Shown piece by piece: positions 1-6,020 of a stretch of 9,011 bases of DNA. The DNA is taken from NCBI GenBank assembly GCA_021788675.1, contig JAJYKI010000024.1, forward strand, positions 1 to 9,011, given 5' to 3'. Origin of the DNA: a bacterium (GTDB taxonomy: Bacteria > Patescibacteriota > Saccharimonadia > Saccharimonadales > UBA4665). Position numbers and translations under genes: made by a program. A model generated the notes under the pieces. That model made no database searches. It saw nothing but the letters and a program-made list of their open reading frames with translations, and was not told the DNA's origin. Numbering within the stretch: the stretch's first letter is position 1; each line of letters opens with the position of its first letter.

Positions 1-1599
1 TGGCTCAGGTTCATCTACTACCAAAGCGCCCATGGTCATAGCCGTGCCGGCTATGCTGGAAGCGTTTTGTAATACTTCCCTGGTAACCCTGGCCGGGTCA
101 ATTACACCGGAGGCTTTCATATCAACTAAGCCATTTGGATTATTGACATCAACGCCGGTGCCGGTTTTGCTATCCTTAACTTTTGGCAGCCATTCGTCGG
201 CGTTAAGCCCGGAATTGGTTAATAGGATCCGGAATGGTTGTTCCAAACTGCGAAGCAGGATTTGTTTACCGGCATTAACGGAATCATCCTCCTTCGGGTC
301 GATTTTAACGGCGGACTGAAGATTAATCAGGGTAACACCTCCACCCGGTACGATACCTTCGCTTAGAGCCGCTTTAACGGCAGCCACGGCATCGTCGACC
401 CTGAATTTCTTTTCTTCGATTTCAGTCTCAGTCGCACCACCGACTTTAATGACGGCCACTTTACCGCTGAGTGCAGCCCGTCGCTTTTCAAGATTCTCCC
501 GGTCGTACTCGCTGCTTGACTGGTCAATCTGAGCGTTGATCTGTTTAATCCTAGCGTCAACCTCAACCTGATTGCCGTTACCTTCGATGATCGTCGTTTC
601 GTCCTTAGTGACAATAACCTTTCGAGCTGAGCCAACGACATCCAAATCCACATTTTCAAACGTCATGCCACGATCTTCGGTAATAACTTCCGCGCCCGTT
701 AAAATGGCAATGTCGTTTAAGATATCCTTGCGCCTGTCGCCGAATGCCGGAGCCTTTATAGCAACAGTGTTAAATACACCTTTGAGGCGATTGAGCACCA
801 GCGTTCCAAGAGCTTCGCCTTCGACATCTTCGGCTATTAAGACGAGGTCTTTCTTGCCGCTCTGCGCCAGCTTCTCAAGCAAAGGTAAAAATTCCTGGAT
901 TGAGCTTATTTTCTTATCGGTAATAACGATCGCCGGCTTGTCGTAAACCGCCTCCATACGGGTTGTGTCAGTCACCATGTAAGCACTGACAAAACCGCGG
1001 TCAAACGTAAAACCTTCAACGACTTCTTTTTCGAGCATTAAGCCTTGGCCTTCCTCGACCGTGACAACTCCGTCTTTACCGACCGCATCCATAACGTCAG
1101 CTATAAGCGCCCCGATATCCGGGTCGCCGGCAGATATCGTAGCCACCTCGGCTACTCGGCTCTTCTTACCCTGAATATCTTCAGCCATGGTATTCAGTTT
1201 GGCTATAACTTCGTGTGCAGCCGTTTCAAGCCCTTTACGTAGCAACATTGGGTTGTGACCGGCCGCAATTAGCTTGTTGGCCTCATTAAGAATGTGGTAA
1301 GTCAAAACCGTTACTGTCGTAGTGCCATCGCCAGCAACATCATTCATTTTGCTGGCCGCTTGCTTAATAAGCTCGGCGCCGACTTTTTGGCCGAGCGTCT
1401 CGTCGTCTACATCCGCCAACTCAACACTCTTGGCTACTGTTACGCCGTCGTGTGTAACTGTCGGATTACCATAAGACTTGTTAATGACGACATTGCGACC
1501 TTTCGGGCCCATAGTCGTCTTTACAGCGTTATACAAAATGGTTGCACCAGCTAATACTCTTCGCCTGGCGTCTTCGTCATAAAATACTTTTTTGGCCAT
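1..1599 (-). CDS. groEL: Chaperonin GroEL (Hsp60), 3' end cut off by the window edge
   Basis: GroEL forms the double-ring cytoplasmic chamber that folds proteins in ATP-driven cycles with GroES. I translated 533 codons from the ATG at 1599 to the window edge, where the protein reads VVDEPEP; only the short C-terminal tail and stop codon are missing. Family landmarks are present in order: MGPKGRNV (residues 30-37), THDGVTV with Asp51, the nucleotide-binding GDGTTT (90-95, Asp91), the apical domain, and VDDAV with Asp403, matching the catalytic Asp398 of E. coli. GIVPGGG follows at 415-421. The +5 offset at Asp403 comes from a five-residue insertion near residues 62-72. The start is fixed by AGGAG at 1606-1610, which overlaps the groES stop codon; only 9 bp separate the genes. 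It is co-transcribed with groES from the HrcA/CIRCE-controlled promoter upstream. Confidence 0.98.
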   Translation of the reverse strand, partial: MAKKVFYDEDARRRVLAGATILYNAVKTTMGPKGRNVVINKSYGNPTVTHDGVTVAKSVELADVDDETLGQKVGAELIKQAASKMNDVAGDGTTTVTVLTYHILNEANKLIAAGHNPMLLRKGLETAAHEVIAKLNTMAEDIQGKKSRVAEVATISAGDPDIGALIADVMDAVGKDGVVTVEEGQGLMLEKEVVEGFTFDRGFVSAYMVTDTTRMEAVYDKPAIVITDKKISSIQEFLPLLEKLAQSGKKDLVLIAEDVEGEALGTLVLNRLKGVFNTVAIKAPAFGDRRKDILNDIAILTGAEVITEDRGMTFENVDLDVVGSARKVIVTKDETTIIEGNGNQVEVDARIKQINAQIDQSSSEYDRENLEKRRAALSGKVAVIKVGGATETEIEEKKFRVDDAVAAVKAALSEGIVPGGGVTLINLQSAVKIDPKEDDSVNAGKQILLRSLEQPFRILLTNSGLNADEWLPKVKDSKTGTGVDVNNPNGLVDMKASGVIDPARVTREVLQNASSIAGTAMTMGALVVDEPEP

Positions 1600-1602
1600 T
1601 GT

Positions 1603-1610
1603 CTTCTCCT
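1603..1610 (-). promoter_or_regulatory. Shine-Dalgarno sequence of groEL overlapping the groES stop
   Basis: On the minus strand AGGAGAAG lies 3 bases before the groEL ATG, with the AGGAG core 6 bases before it. The first two bases (1610, 1609) are also the last two of the groES TAG stop codon. This supports the groEL start and suggests translational coupling. It is one of only two strong Shine-Dalgarno sequences in the window. Confidence 0.85.
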
Positions 1611-1875
1611 ATTTAACAGTCGCTAATATGTCTTCTTCTTTAACAATAACGTAGTCTTCGTCTCCGACTTTGACATCGGTAGTGCTATAACTCTTGTAAA
1701 CAATCCTGTCGCCAACCTTAACTTGCTTAACGTCCTTGCCGACGGCTAATATTTTGGCGGTCTTTGGTTTTTCGGTAGCATTGTCCGGCAAATAAAGTCC
1801 GCTGGCAGTCTTGGTAGTTGCCTCTTCAGCCTGTGCCACTACGTATTCTGACAACGGTTCTAGTGGGCTGCTCAT
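1609..1875 (-). CDS. groES: Co-chaperonin GroES (Hsp10)
   Basis: GroES is the heptameric lid that closes the GroEL folding chamber. The 88-residue product is slightly shorter than typical GroES (about 94-97). Visible landmarks are the mobile loop, around residues 17-33 with TASGLYLPD, whose hydrophobic tripeptide that docks on GroEL is LYL rather than the common IVL. They continue with the VGKDVKQVKVGDRIVYKSY strand region (45-63) and the C-terminal YVIVKEEDILATV (75-87). The N-terminus (PLSEYVVAQ) is divergent: the usual DRV after PL is replaced by EYV. The start at 1875 is supported by AAGGAGG at 1884-1890. groES is the first gene of the operon; its TAG stop lies within the groEL ribosome binding site. 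Regulation by HrcA is implied by the CIRCE element about 30 bp upstream. Confidence 0.97.
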   Translation of the reverse strand: MSSPLEPLSEYVVAQAEEATTKTASGLYLPDNATEKPKTAKILAVGKDVKQVKVGDRIVYKSYSTTDVKVGDEDYVIVKEEDILATVK

Positions 1876-1883
1876 TACTTAAT

Positions 1884-1890
1884 CCTCCTT
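1884..1890 (-). promoter_or_regulatory. Strong Shine-Dalgarno sequence of groES
   Basis: AAGGAGG reads on the minus strand 8 bases before the groES ATG, an almost ideal anti-16S match and spacing. It stands out because most other genes in this window lack such a site. Confidence 0.9.
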
Positions 1891-1905
1891 ATTAGCTATT
1901 GATCG

Positions 1906-1932
1906 TTAGCACTATTAATGCCTGAGTGCTAA
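1906..1932 (-). promoter_or_regulatory. CIRCE operator (HrcA binding site) of groESL
   Basis: The inverted repeat is TTAGCACTA (1906-1914), a 9-bp spacer, then GAGTGCTAA (1924-1932). The consensus CIRCE is TTAGCACTC-N9-GAGTGCTAA, so only one base of 18 differs. It lies within the groES 5' leader, downstream of the -10 box, the usual arrangement for HrcA repression of groESL. The hrcA gene is not in the window. Confidence 0.96.
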
Positions 1933-1936
1933 CTAC

Positions 1937-1944
1937 TAGCACTC
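1937..1944 (-). promoter_or_regulatory. Extra CIRCE half-site between CIRCE and the -10 box
   Basis: TAGCACTC (plus-strand reading) repeats 8 of the 9 bases of a consensus CIRCE arm. With the adjoining arm GAGTGCTA (1924-1931) it forms a perfect 8-bp inverted repeat with a 5-base loop. It immediately borders the -10 hexamer and covers the predicted transcription start. It may be a third HrcA contact, or an alternative hairpin at the extreme 5' end of the mRNA. The repeat is visible; its role is inference. Confidence 0.6.
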
Positions 1945-1974
1945 AATATAATGGACTGCCAAAACTCATGTCAA
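1945..1974 (-). promoter_or_regulatory. Sigma-A-type promoter of groES-groEL
   Basis: On the minus strand the -35 is a perfect TTGACA (1969-1974). After an 18-bp spacer comes the -10 TATATT (1945-1950), which matches 5 of 6 bases; a one-base shift gives TTATAT with 17 bp. The predicted start is near 1938, inside the operator region, giving a leader of about 63 nt before groES. This is the best promoter in the window. Confidence 0.88.
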
Positions 1975-2087
1975 GTATTCTTAGTGGGTTTTAGAGCGGT
2001 TAGTCTTTTTTGGTGTAGCGGTACAAGCGTCATCGTAATCGCCACTTAGGGCAAGAACCCAAGTATCAAGCTTAAAACTATAGTAGC

Positions 2088-3101
2088 TTAATAAGACCTG
2101 CCGACACCTATTAGATGACTTGGCCAGACCGTATCGCTTAAAAATCTTCCGGCAACACTTTCATATATACCGTTAATGTAATCCGATTTGGATAGATTTC
2201 CGGCTAATTTCTGCTGCGCACAAAGCTCGTCAAGATAAGGATTTATGATCAGTTCCTCTACGGAACGCCTTAAGCTAACGCTTGTCAATCCATACAGCAT
2301 ACCAACACCAAACAGTTCAGTATCCTGCCGGTCCTGCGTATTGACAATTAACGACTTGACTAGCTTTTCTATGTCAGCCCAGGCCTGTTGCCCTCCCCTA
2401 TCGGCGTCAGTTACATTAAAAATAAGGTTTTCGGTATCTATGATCCCGATTGTTCCTTTCGGAGTTTTGGCATAGTTTTTAATTTGACCATCCGGATGGA
2501 ATACGCCATTGGCATTAATTCGAGCCTGCAACTTTGCGATTTCTTGTACCGATGCATTATTGCGTAAAGCGGTTTCGGACGTAGCCTCATCAACTACACG
2601 ACGACCGACAACCCATCTATCCCTATCAAGACTGGTTAGGTCATTGCGTTTTTTAGTCACCACTACATAGCTTTCGGTCAGTTCGGCCGGGAATACTCCT
2701 ATAGGCTCGAATGTTTCAACGCCTAGCTCTTGAAGCACTAAATAACCAAAGACTTCGTGCAAAGCATTGTCTGGTCTCGAAAATGGCTTTAAGGCTATCT
2801 GGGTTTTTCTTGGCTTTCCTTTAGGATCAGGTTTATTGTTGTGTCTAAATAAACCGAATCCAACTTCATGCGCCGACCGGCGATGCTCAATCTTTTTGAT
2901 TACATCAACTTCTACTTCTGAGCCGCGCACAAGCTCGACTTGACTACTTAGTATAGCTGCTTTGCCCAGTTCTAGAACTCTTATATACTCGTGTTTTTTG
3001 TCGGCCTCAAAATCTATCAAGACCAATTCAGCCCAAAGTTTTGGCTGATGCGACAGGCTTTCTTGCGGCTCACTGCTGGGTTGAATAGCTTTAAGGGTCA
3101 T
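2088..3101 (-). CDS. Protein-kinase-like fold protein, probable phosphotransferase of unknown substrate
   Basis: The 337-residue protein was not recognised as a named family, but it shows the core of the protein-kinase-like fold in the right order. A glycine-rich EVGFGLF (79-85) is followed by a beta-3 lysine in QIALKPF (Lys105) and a helix-C glutamate in LHEVFGY (Glu116). The hinge-like strand SYVVVTKK (144-151) precedes a catalytic loop HPDGQIKN (202-209), which fits HxDxxxxN with His202, Asp204 and Asn209. IGIIDTEN (218-225) then supplies a metal-binding Asp222 in the DFG position. A helical C-lobe follows. All key residues are present, so it is likely active, on a protein or small-molecule substrate. 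There is no signal peptide or membrane segment, so it is probably cytoplasmic. It starts 7 bp after the stop of the upstream partner gene with no clear ribosome binding site, which suggests one operon with translational coupling. Confidence 0.8.
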   Translation of the reverse strand: MTLKAIQPSSEPQESLSHQPKLWAELVLIDFEADKKHEYIRVLELGKAAILSSQVELVRGSEVEVDVIKKIEHRRSAHEVGFGLFRHNNKPDPKGKPRKTQIALKPFSRPDNALHEVFGYLVLQELGVETFEPIGVFPAELTESYVVVTKKRNDLTSLDRDRWVVGRRVVDEATSETALRNNASVQEIAKLQARINANGVFHPDGQIKNYAKTPKGTIGIIDTENLIFNVTDADRGGQQAWADIEKLVKSLIVNTQDRQDTELFGVGMLYGLTSVSLRRSVEELIINPYLDELCAQQKLAGNLSKSDYINGIYESVAGRFLSDTVWPSHLIGVGRSY

Positions 3102-3108
3102 ACTCGTA

Positions 3109-3618
3109 TTACTGTGATGTTTTTAATGGCGGTACAACTGACAAATAAATATCGTCGCTGGAATTATCCGGTCCATTATGCTGTATCGCAATATCGGATA
3201 GCTTAATACCGAAAGCGTTTTTATCTAGTTTTTTTATTTTATTGATAAATTCTGTTGCATCTTGTTTCAACTTTTTCATGTAAGCTTCTTGATAAGGACT
3301 TGCTTCCAAAGATTTTATTAATAAACGAGCTCCGTCTGTGACACTATAAACACTAAAGTAATCCTCGTTACGAGTTAAAGGTAGTATAGCCTTGTCTCCT
3401 AGCTCTTTTTTTACAATTCGCTCAGCGTCTTGATCAGCCGGAGTCGTAAAGTAGAGTCTAGCATTAGTTGCTTTGTCGATAACATCAAAACCGCGTGGCT
3501 GCCCACCTTCAATCTTGCCGATATTGTACAGCATATCTACCGGTGTATATCTTTCAGGGTCGGGCTTAATCTCTTCCATTCGAGGTTTATAATAAAAGTG
3601 GCGTTCAGAGTTATTCAT
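3109..3618 (-). CDS. Hypothetical protein, candidate degenerate kinase-fold partner
   Basis: I do not recognise this 169-residue protein as any named family. It has no signal peptide, membrane segment or cysteine; it is charged and probably cytoplasmic. Residues 64-104 (DAERIVKKELG, then a strand DYFSVYSV) follow the helix-C/beta-4/beta-5 pattern of the kinase-like protein downstream, including a shared ELG. Residues 136-165 (FGIKLSDIAIQHN, then DDIYLSVVPPL) resemble its catalytic-loop and DFG strands. However, the beta-3 lysine, the catalytic His and the DFG Asp have no counterpart. A pseudokinase-like regulator is therefore plausible, but this is inference by eye. The reading frame is supported by a promoter directly upstream and by the 7-bp junction with the kinase-like gene. 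No Shine-Dalgarno sequence precedes the ATG at 3618, and the predicted leader is only about 8 nt. Confidence 0.75.
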   Translation of the reverse strand: MNNSERHFYYKPRMEEIKPDPERYTPVDMLYNIGKIEGGQPRGFDVIDKATNARLYFTTPADQDAERIVKKELGDKAILPLTRNEDYFSVYSVTDGARLLIKSLEASPYQEAYMKKLKQDATEFINKIKKLDKNAFGIKLSDIAIQHNGPDNSSDDIYLSVVPPLKTSQ

Positions 3619-3632
3619 AATTACTAATATAT

Positions 3633-3661
3633 ATTATACTAGCTTTTTAGAGGTTTTGCAA
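3633..3661 (-). promoter_or_regulatory. Promoter of the kinase-like operon
   Basis: On the minus strand TTGCAA (3656-3661, 4 of 6 to TTGACA), a 17-bp spacer and a perfect TATAAT (3633-3638) form a good sigma-A-type promoter. Transcription would start near 3626, only about 8 nt before the ATG at 3618, so the mRNA would be nearly leaderless. Confidence 0.72.
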
Positions 3662-3696
3662 GAACTGATTGGTTCCGTTTTAAGGTCAGATTCTCC

Positions 3697-3709
3697 CCAT
3701 AACCTATGG
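3697..3709. repeat. Small dyad in the divergent intergenic region
   Basis: CCATA and TATGG form a perfect 5-bp inverted repeat around ACC. It lies between the kinase-operon promoter and the start of the DDAH-like gene and could be a protein-binding site. It is short enough to arise by chance. Confidence 0.25.
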
Positions 3710-3751
3710 CGTTTAATTGCTAAGTTTTAATGAAACCTTAATAGATTTTGC

Positions 3752-3763
3752 TAGACTAGTCTA
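3752..3763. repeat. 12-bp perfect palindrome touching the start codon of the DDAH-like gene
   Basis: TAGACTAGTCTA is a perfect palindrome that ends one base before the ATG at 3764. Its first six bases (TAGACT) are also a weak -10 match that would put the transcription start exactly on the ATG. It could be an operator overlapping a leaderless promoter. Related TAGACTA/TAGTCTA words occur upstream of murE and tsaD. Confidence 0.5.
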
Positions 3764-4612
3764 ATGCCTACCATTAACTCCAAATTATTGATGTCAGGCG
3801 CTGAGTATTTAAGCGTCGTCGAATTGAATCCTTATTCAAAATTAACAAACCAGCCGGATAAAGAGCTGGCGATTAATGAGCTGAATTCCGTTCGTGATGC
3901 CTTTGAACGTGCCGGCATAGAAGTTATTAAAGTAGCTGCTCCAAAAAACTGCCAGGACGGCATATATACGGCCAACTGGGGCTTGAGCTGGCGTGGCAAA
4001 ACCGTACTTTCATCTTTACCAAACTTAAGACGGGCCGAGGAACCATACGCTGAACAGTCTTTAAAGACGCTGGGCAAAGACGTCATCCATCCTCCTTTCA
4101 GGTTTAGCGGTCAAGGTGATGCCCTCCCTTGCGGAGATTACCTTTTTGTCGGCAGCCACTACCGAACCGACCCTAGGATGCATGATTTTCTGGCATCAGT
4201 TTATGATTGCCAAGTTATAGGGGTTCGGACAATCCCGGATTTAGACGACAACAGTCAACCCGTCATAAACTCTGTAACCGGTTGGCCGGACAGTTATTTT
4301 TATGATCTGGATCTGGCGCTGTCTGTTTTGTCTCCTAACTTGATCGCCTGGTGTCCCGAAGCCTTCGACGCACCCAGCCAAGACAAAATCAGCGCACTTG
4401 ACATCGACAAAATCGAGGTTAGCATTCATGAAGCCCGCGATGCCTTCGCATGCAATCTTGTATCCACCGGTGAAACGGTCATTATGAGCGACCGGGCACC
4501 TGATTTTAAAGCCAAGCTAGAAAGCCGAGGCTTCAAGACCATAACCCCGCATATTACAGAGCTGTCCAAGGGCGGCGGATATATCCGTTGCTGCAGCTTA
4601 ACGCTTGACTAG
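3764..4612 (+). CDS. DDAH/arginine-deiminase-family (COG1834-like) protein with altered active site
   Basis: The 282-residue protein has the length and layout of the guanidino-group-modifying superfamily (dimethylarginine dimethylaminohydrolase, arginine deiminase, amidinotransferase). Landmarks are the N-terminal strand SKLLMSGAEYLSVVELNPY (6-24), DGIYTANWG (65-73), and SGQGDALPCGDYLFVG (115-130) followed by RTD (134-136). YFYDLDLAL (178-186), ACNLV (229-233) and the C-terminal GGGYIRCCSL (270-279) complete the set. The nucleophile is probably Cys276. Two usual catalytic positions differ: Asp181 (codon GAT) replaces the His of HLD, and Ser115 stands where most members have Glu before GxGD. 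It may be an inactive relative or have different chemistry, so I give no gene symbol and no substrate. The ATG is chosen because the family strand begins directly after it; no Shine-Dalgarno sequence is present. It ends in a 15-bp tail-to-tail overlap with the Mur ligase gene. Confidence 0.85.
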   Translation: MPTINSKLLMSGAEYLSVVELNPYSKLTNQPDKELAINELNSVRDAFERAGIEVIKVAAPKNCQDGIYTANWGLSWRGKTVLSSLPNLRRAEEPYAEQSLKTLGKDVIHPPFRFSGQGDALPCGDYLFVGSHYRTDPRMHDFLASVYDCQVIGVRTIPDLDDNSQPVINSVTGWPDSYFYDLDLALSVLSPNLIAWCPEAFDAPSQDKISALDIDKIEVSIHEARDAFACNLVSTGETVIMSDRAPDFKAKLESRGFKTITPHITELSKGGGYIRCCSLTLD

Positions 4613-5902
4613 GCGCTTGAGCGCCTGATGTGTCGTTTCGATTTCGTTCCAAGGATGCTCGCCGTCGGCCCGCTCAATCGTCTTTTCGTGGCCCTTACCC
4701 AGTAACAATACCGTATCTCCAGGCTTAGCTCTTTTTAAGCTAAAATCGATGGCTTCTTCTCGGTCATGCACCAAGAACAGGTCCTTATCTCTTGTCTTTC
4801 CGGCCGATTCAGCCCCACCGGCAATCTGATTCATGATCTCAATACCGTCGATATCTCGATCGTCTTCTTCGGTAATAATCACCTCATCAGCATATTCGCC
4901 GGCCAGCCTTCCCTGTACGGCGCGTTTTTCAACGTCTCGCCGGCCAGCGCTGCCGAACATAACGATTAATTTGCCCTTGATGACGGGCTTCAGATCTTTA
5001 AACAACTTTTCAAAACTATCCGGCGTATGGGCGAAATCTACAATGGCCGTAAAGTCTTGTCCTTCGTCAATCGTGTTCATTCTGCCCTCTACACCTTCAA
5101 GCGCCGCAATTCCCTGCTCGATTTGCTGATTTTTCAGTCCCAGCGTCTTACCGACACAAACAGCCGCAAGCGAATTATAAACATTAAAACTGCCGGGCAA
5201 TTGACAGTTTATAGTAAGCATGGAGTCATCAAGCTTGACTCTGTAACTGACTCCGTCCTGCTTAAGCTTGATATCTGAAGCCCGTATGTCGCCTTTGTCT
5301 ATACCGTAGGTCAGCGGATTGGCCACGTCCCGGGCAAAATAGTCGGCCGAGGGATCATCGGCATTCACAATGCCCACCCTCAAACCCTTAAGATTTCGGT
5401 TGGTCTGCTTAAACAGCTTGCGTTTGGCGTCACGATATCTTTCGAATGTTTTGTGATAATCCAGATGTTCATGGGTCAGGTTGGTCATGACGGCGATGGT
5501 GTACGGAACACCCCAGACGCGGTTCTGAGCTAAGGCATGACTGGTCGTTTCAAGCACCAACCATTCGATACCTTCAGCTTTCATGGCTTTAACCCGCTTC
5601 ATGAGCAAAGGCACGCTTACGGTCGTCATATGGGCAATCTGCGGTTTTACGTTGTTGCCAACCCCGTAGCCAACGGTGGTCATCAGTCCGACTTTATAAC
5701 CGGCATCGACAAGCATGCGATGGATTAAATAACTGGTCGAGGTTTTACCGTTAGTACCCGTTACACCGATTACCTTGATACCCTTAAGCGGAAAGCCGTT
5801 GACGGCGTTAATAATTATCGCCTCGGCCAAATGACCGTATGGCTCGATAACTGAAAAGGCCGATTTTGGTAGAATTTTTTTGACAATTGATCTTGGATTC
5901 AT
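4598..5902 (-). CDS. murE: MurE-like Mur ligase lacking the N-terminal UDP-binding domain
   Basis: MurE-type ligases add the third residue (meso-diaminopimelate or L-lysine) to UDP-MurNAc-L-Ala-D-Glu in cytoplasmic peptidoglycan synthesis. The 434-residue product has the ATP-binding P-loop GVTGTNGKTST (46-56, Lys53), LETTSHALAQNRV (117-129) and NLTHEHLDYH (141-150). YRDAKRKLF follows (156-164), with Lys160 at the carbamylated-lysine position, then EGRMN (272-276), DFAHTPDS (289-296), FGSAGRRD (316-323) and GKGHE (402-406). The P-loop begins about 65-70 residues earlier than in typical MurE (about 490 aa), so the N-terminal domain that binds the UDP part is essentially missing. The DNPR motif that selects diaminopimelate reads EDDR (346-349), so the added amino acid cannot be read from it. 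The start at 5902 follows a TATACT box with no ribosome binding site. The gene diverges from tsaD and overlaps the DDAH-like gene at its 3' end. Confidence 0.88.
   Translation of the reverse strand: MNPRSIVKKILPKSAFSVIEPYGHLAEAIIINAVNGFPLKGIKVIGVTGTNGKTSTSYLIHRMLVDAGYKVGLMTTVGYGVGNNVKPQIAHMTTVSVPLLMKRVKAMKAEGIEWLVLETTSHALAQNRVWGVPYTIAVMTNLTHEHLDYHKTFERYRDAKRKLFKQTNRNLKGLRVGIVNADDPSADYFARDVANPLTYGIDKGDIRASDIKLKQDGVSYRVKLDDSMLTINCQLPGSFNVYNSLAAVCVGKTLGLKNQQIEQGIAALEGVEGRMNTIDEGQDFTAIVDFAHTPDSFEKLFKDLKPVIKGKLIVMFGSAGRRDVEKRAVQGRLAGEYADEVIITEEDDRDIDGIEIMNQIAGGAESAGKTRDKDLFLVHDREEAIDFSLKRAKPGDTVLLLGKGHEKTIERADGEHPWNEIETTHQALKRLVKR
4611..4626. other. Hairpin at the convergent gene overlap
   Basis: AGGCGC (4611-4616), loop TTGA, GCGCCT (4621-4626) form a perfect GC-rich 6-bp stem with a tetraloop. 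It begins inside the stop codon of the DDAH-like gene and lies in the last codons of the murE-like gene. No T-run follows on either strand, so it is not a standard intrinsic terminator. It may slow or protect 3' ends, or be chance. Confidence 0.45.
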
Positions 5903-5909
5903 AGATTTA

Positions 5910-5915
5910 AGTATA
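5910..5915 (-). promoter_or_regulatory. Candidate -10 box of the murE-like gene (leaderless)
   Basis: TATACT on the minus strand matches 5 of 6 bases of TATAAT and would start transcription near 5903, one base before the ATG. An overlapping TAGACT lies 5 bases further upstream. No convincing -35 is visible (best GCTACA at 16 bp). This explains the lack of a ribosome binding site if translation is leaderless. Confidence 0.5.
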
Positions 5916-5939
5916 GTCTATCGAGATCTTTTGTAGCGC

Positions 5940-5952
5940 CGATTTTAAATCG
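5940..5952. repeat. 13-bp palindrome between murE and tsaD
   Basis: CGATTT and AAATCG flank a single T, giving a perfect dyad with 6-bp arms in the middle of the 118-bp divergent gap. It could be a shared operator; no known regulator motif was recognised. Confidence 0.3.
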
Positions 5953-5993
5953 TACCCGTATTAATGGCCTTAAAAACGGCTAATTTGTCAGAT

Positions 5994-5999
5994 TAGAAT
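5994..5999 (+). promoter_or_regulatory. Candidate -10 box of tsaD
   Basis: TAGAAT matches 5 of 6 bases of TATAAT and would give a start near 6006 and a 15-nt leader to the ATG at 6021. No good -35 is seen at 17 bp. An alternative is TTGTCA (5985-5990) used as a -35 with a weaker -10 nearer the ATG. Confidence 0.4.
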
Positions 6000-6020
6000 A
6001 GCGTGATAGTCTATTTAGGT

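Noticed and set aside
363..659. Minus-strand open frame in another frame within groEL
   Set aside because: It is rich in Arg, Leu and Ser and lies entirely inside the GroEL coding frame on the same strand; it is a shadow frame.
32..1554. Several plus-strand open frames opposite groEL
   Set aside because: They lie antisense to a continuous, fully conserved GroEL frame; their translations are low-complexity or unlike any family, and they lack ribosome binding sites.
2045..2063. Possible terminator hairpin after the kinase-like gene (CTT-A-GGG ... CCC-AAG)
   Set aside because: The stem is six pairs with a bulge and no T-run follows on either strand. The gap 1975-2087 holds no gene or clear terminator.
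2088..3101. HipA-type toxin kinase
   Set aside because: The kinase core motifs fit a generic protein-kinase-like fold, and I could not see HipA-specific motifs. The partner does not look like a HipB helix-turn-helix protein.
3706..3723. Five-codon mini-frame (ATG to TAA) upstream of the DDAH-like gene
   Set aside because: It is too short to judge, has no ribosome binding site, and would occur by chance.
6003..6020. GTG start for tsaD six codons upstream
   Set aside because: The added residues MIVYLG are not part of the TsaD N-terminus, whereas the ATG at 6021 gives the standard M-R-V-LGIETSCDET start.
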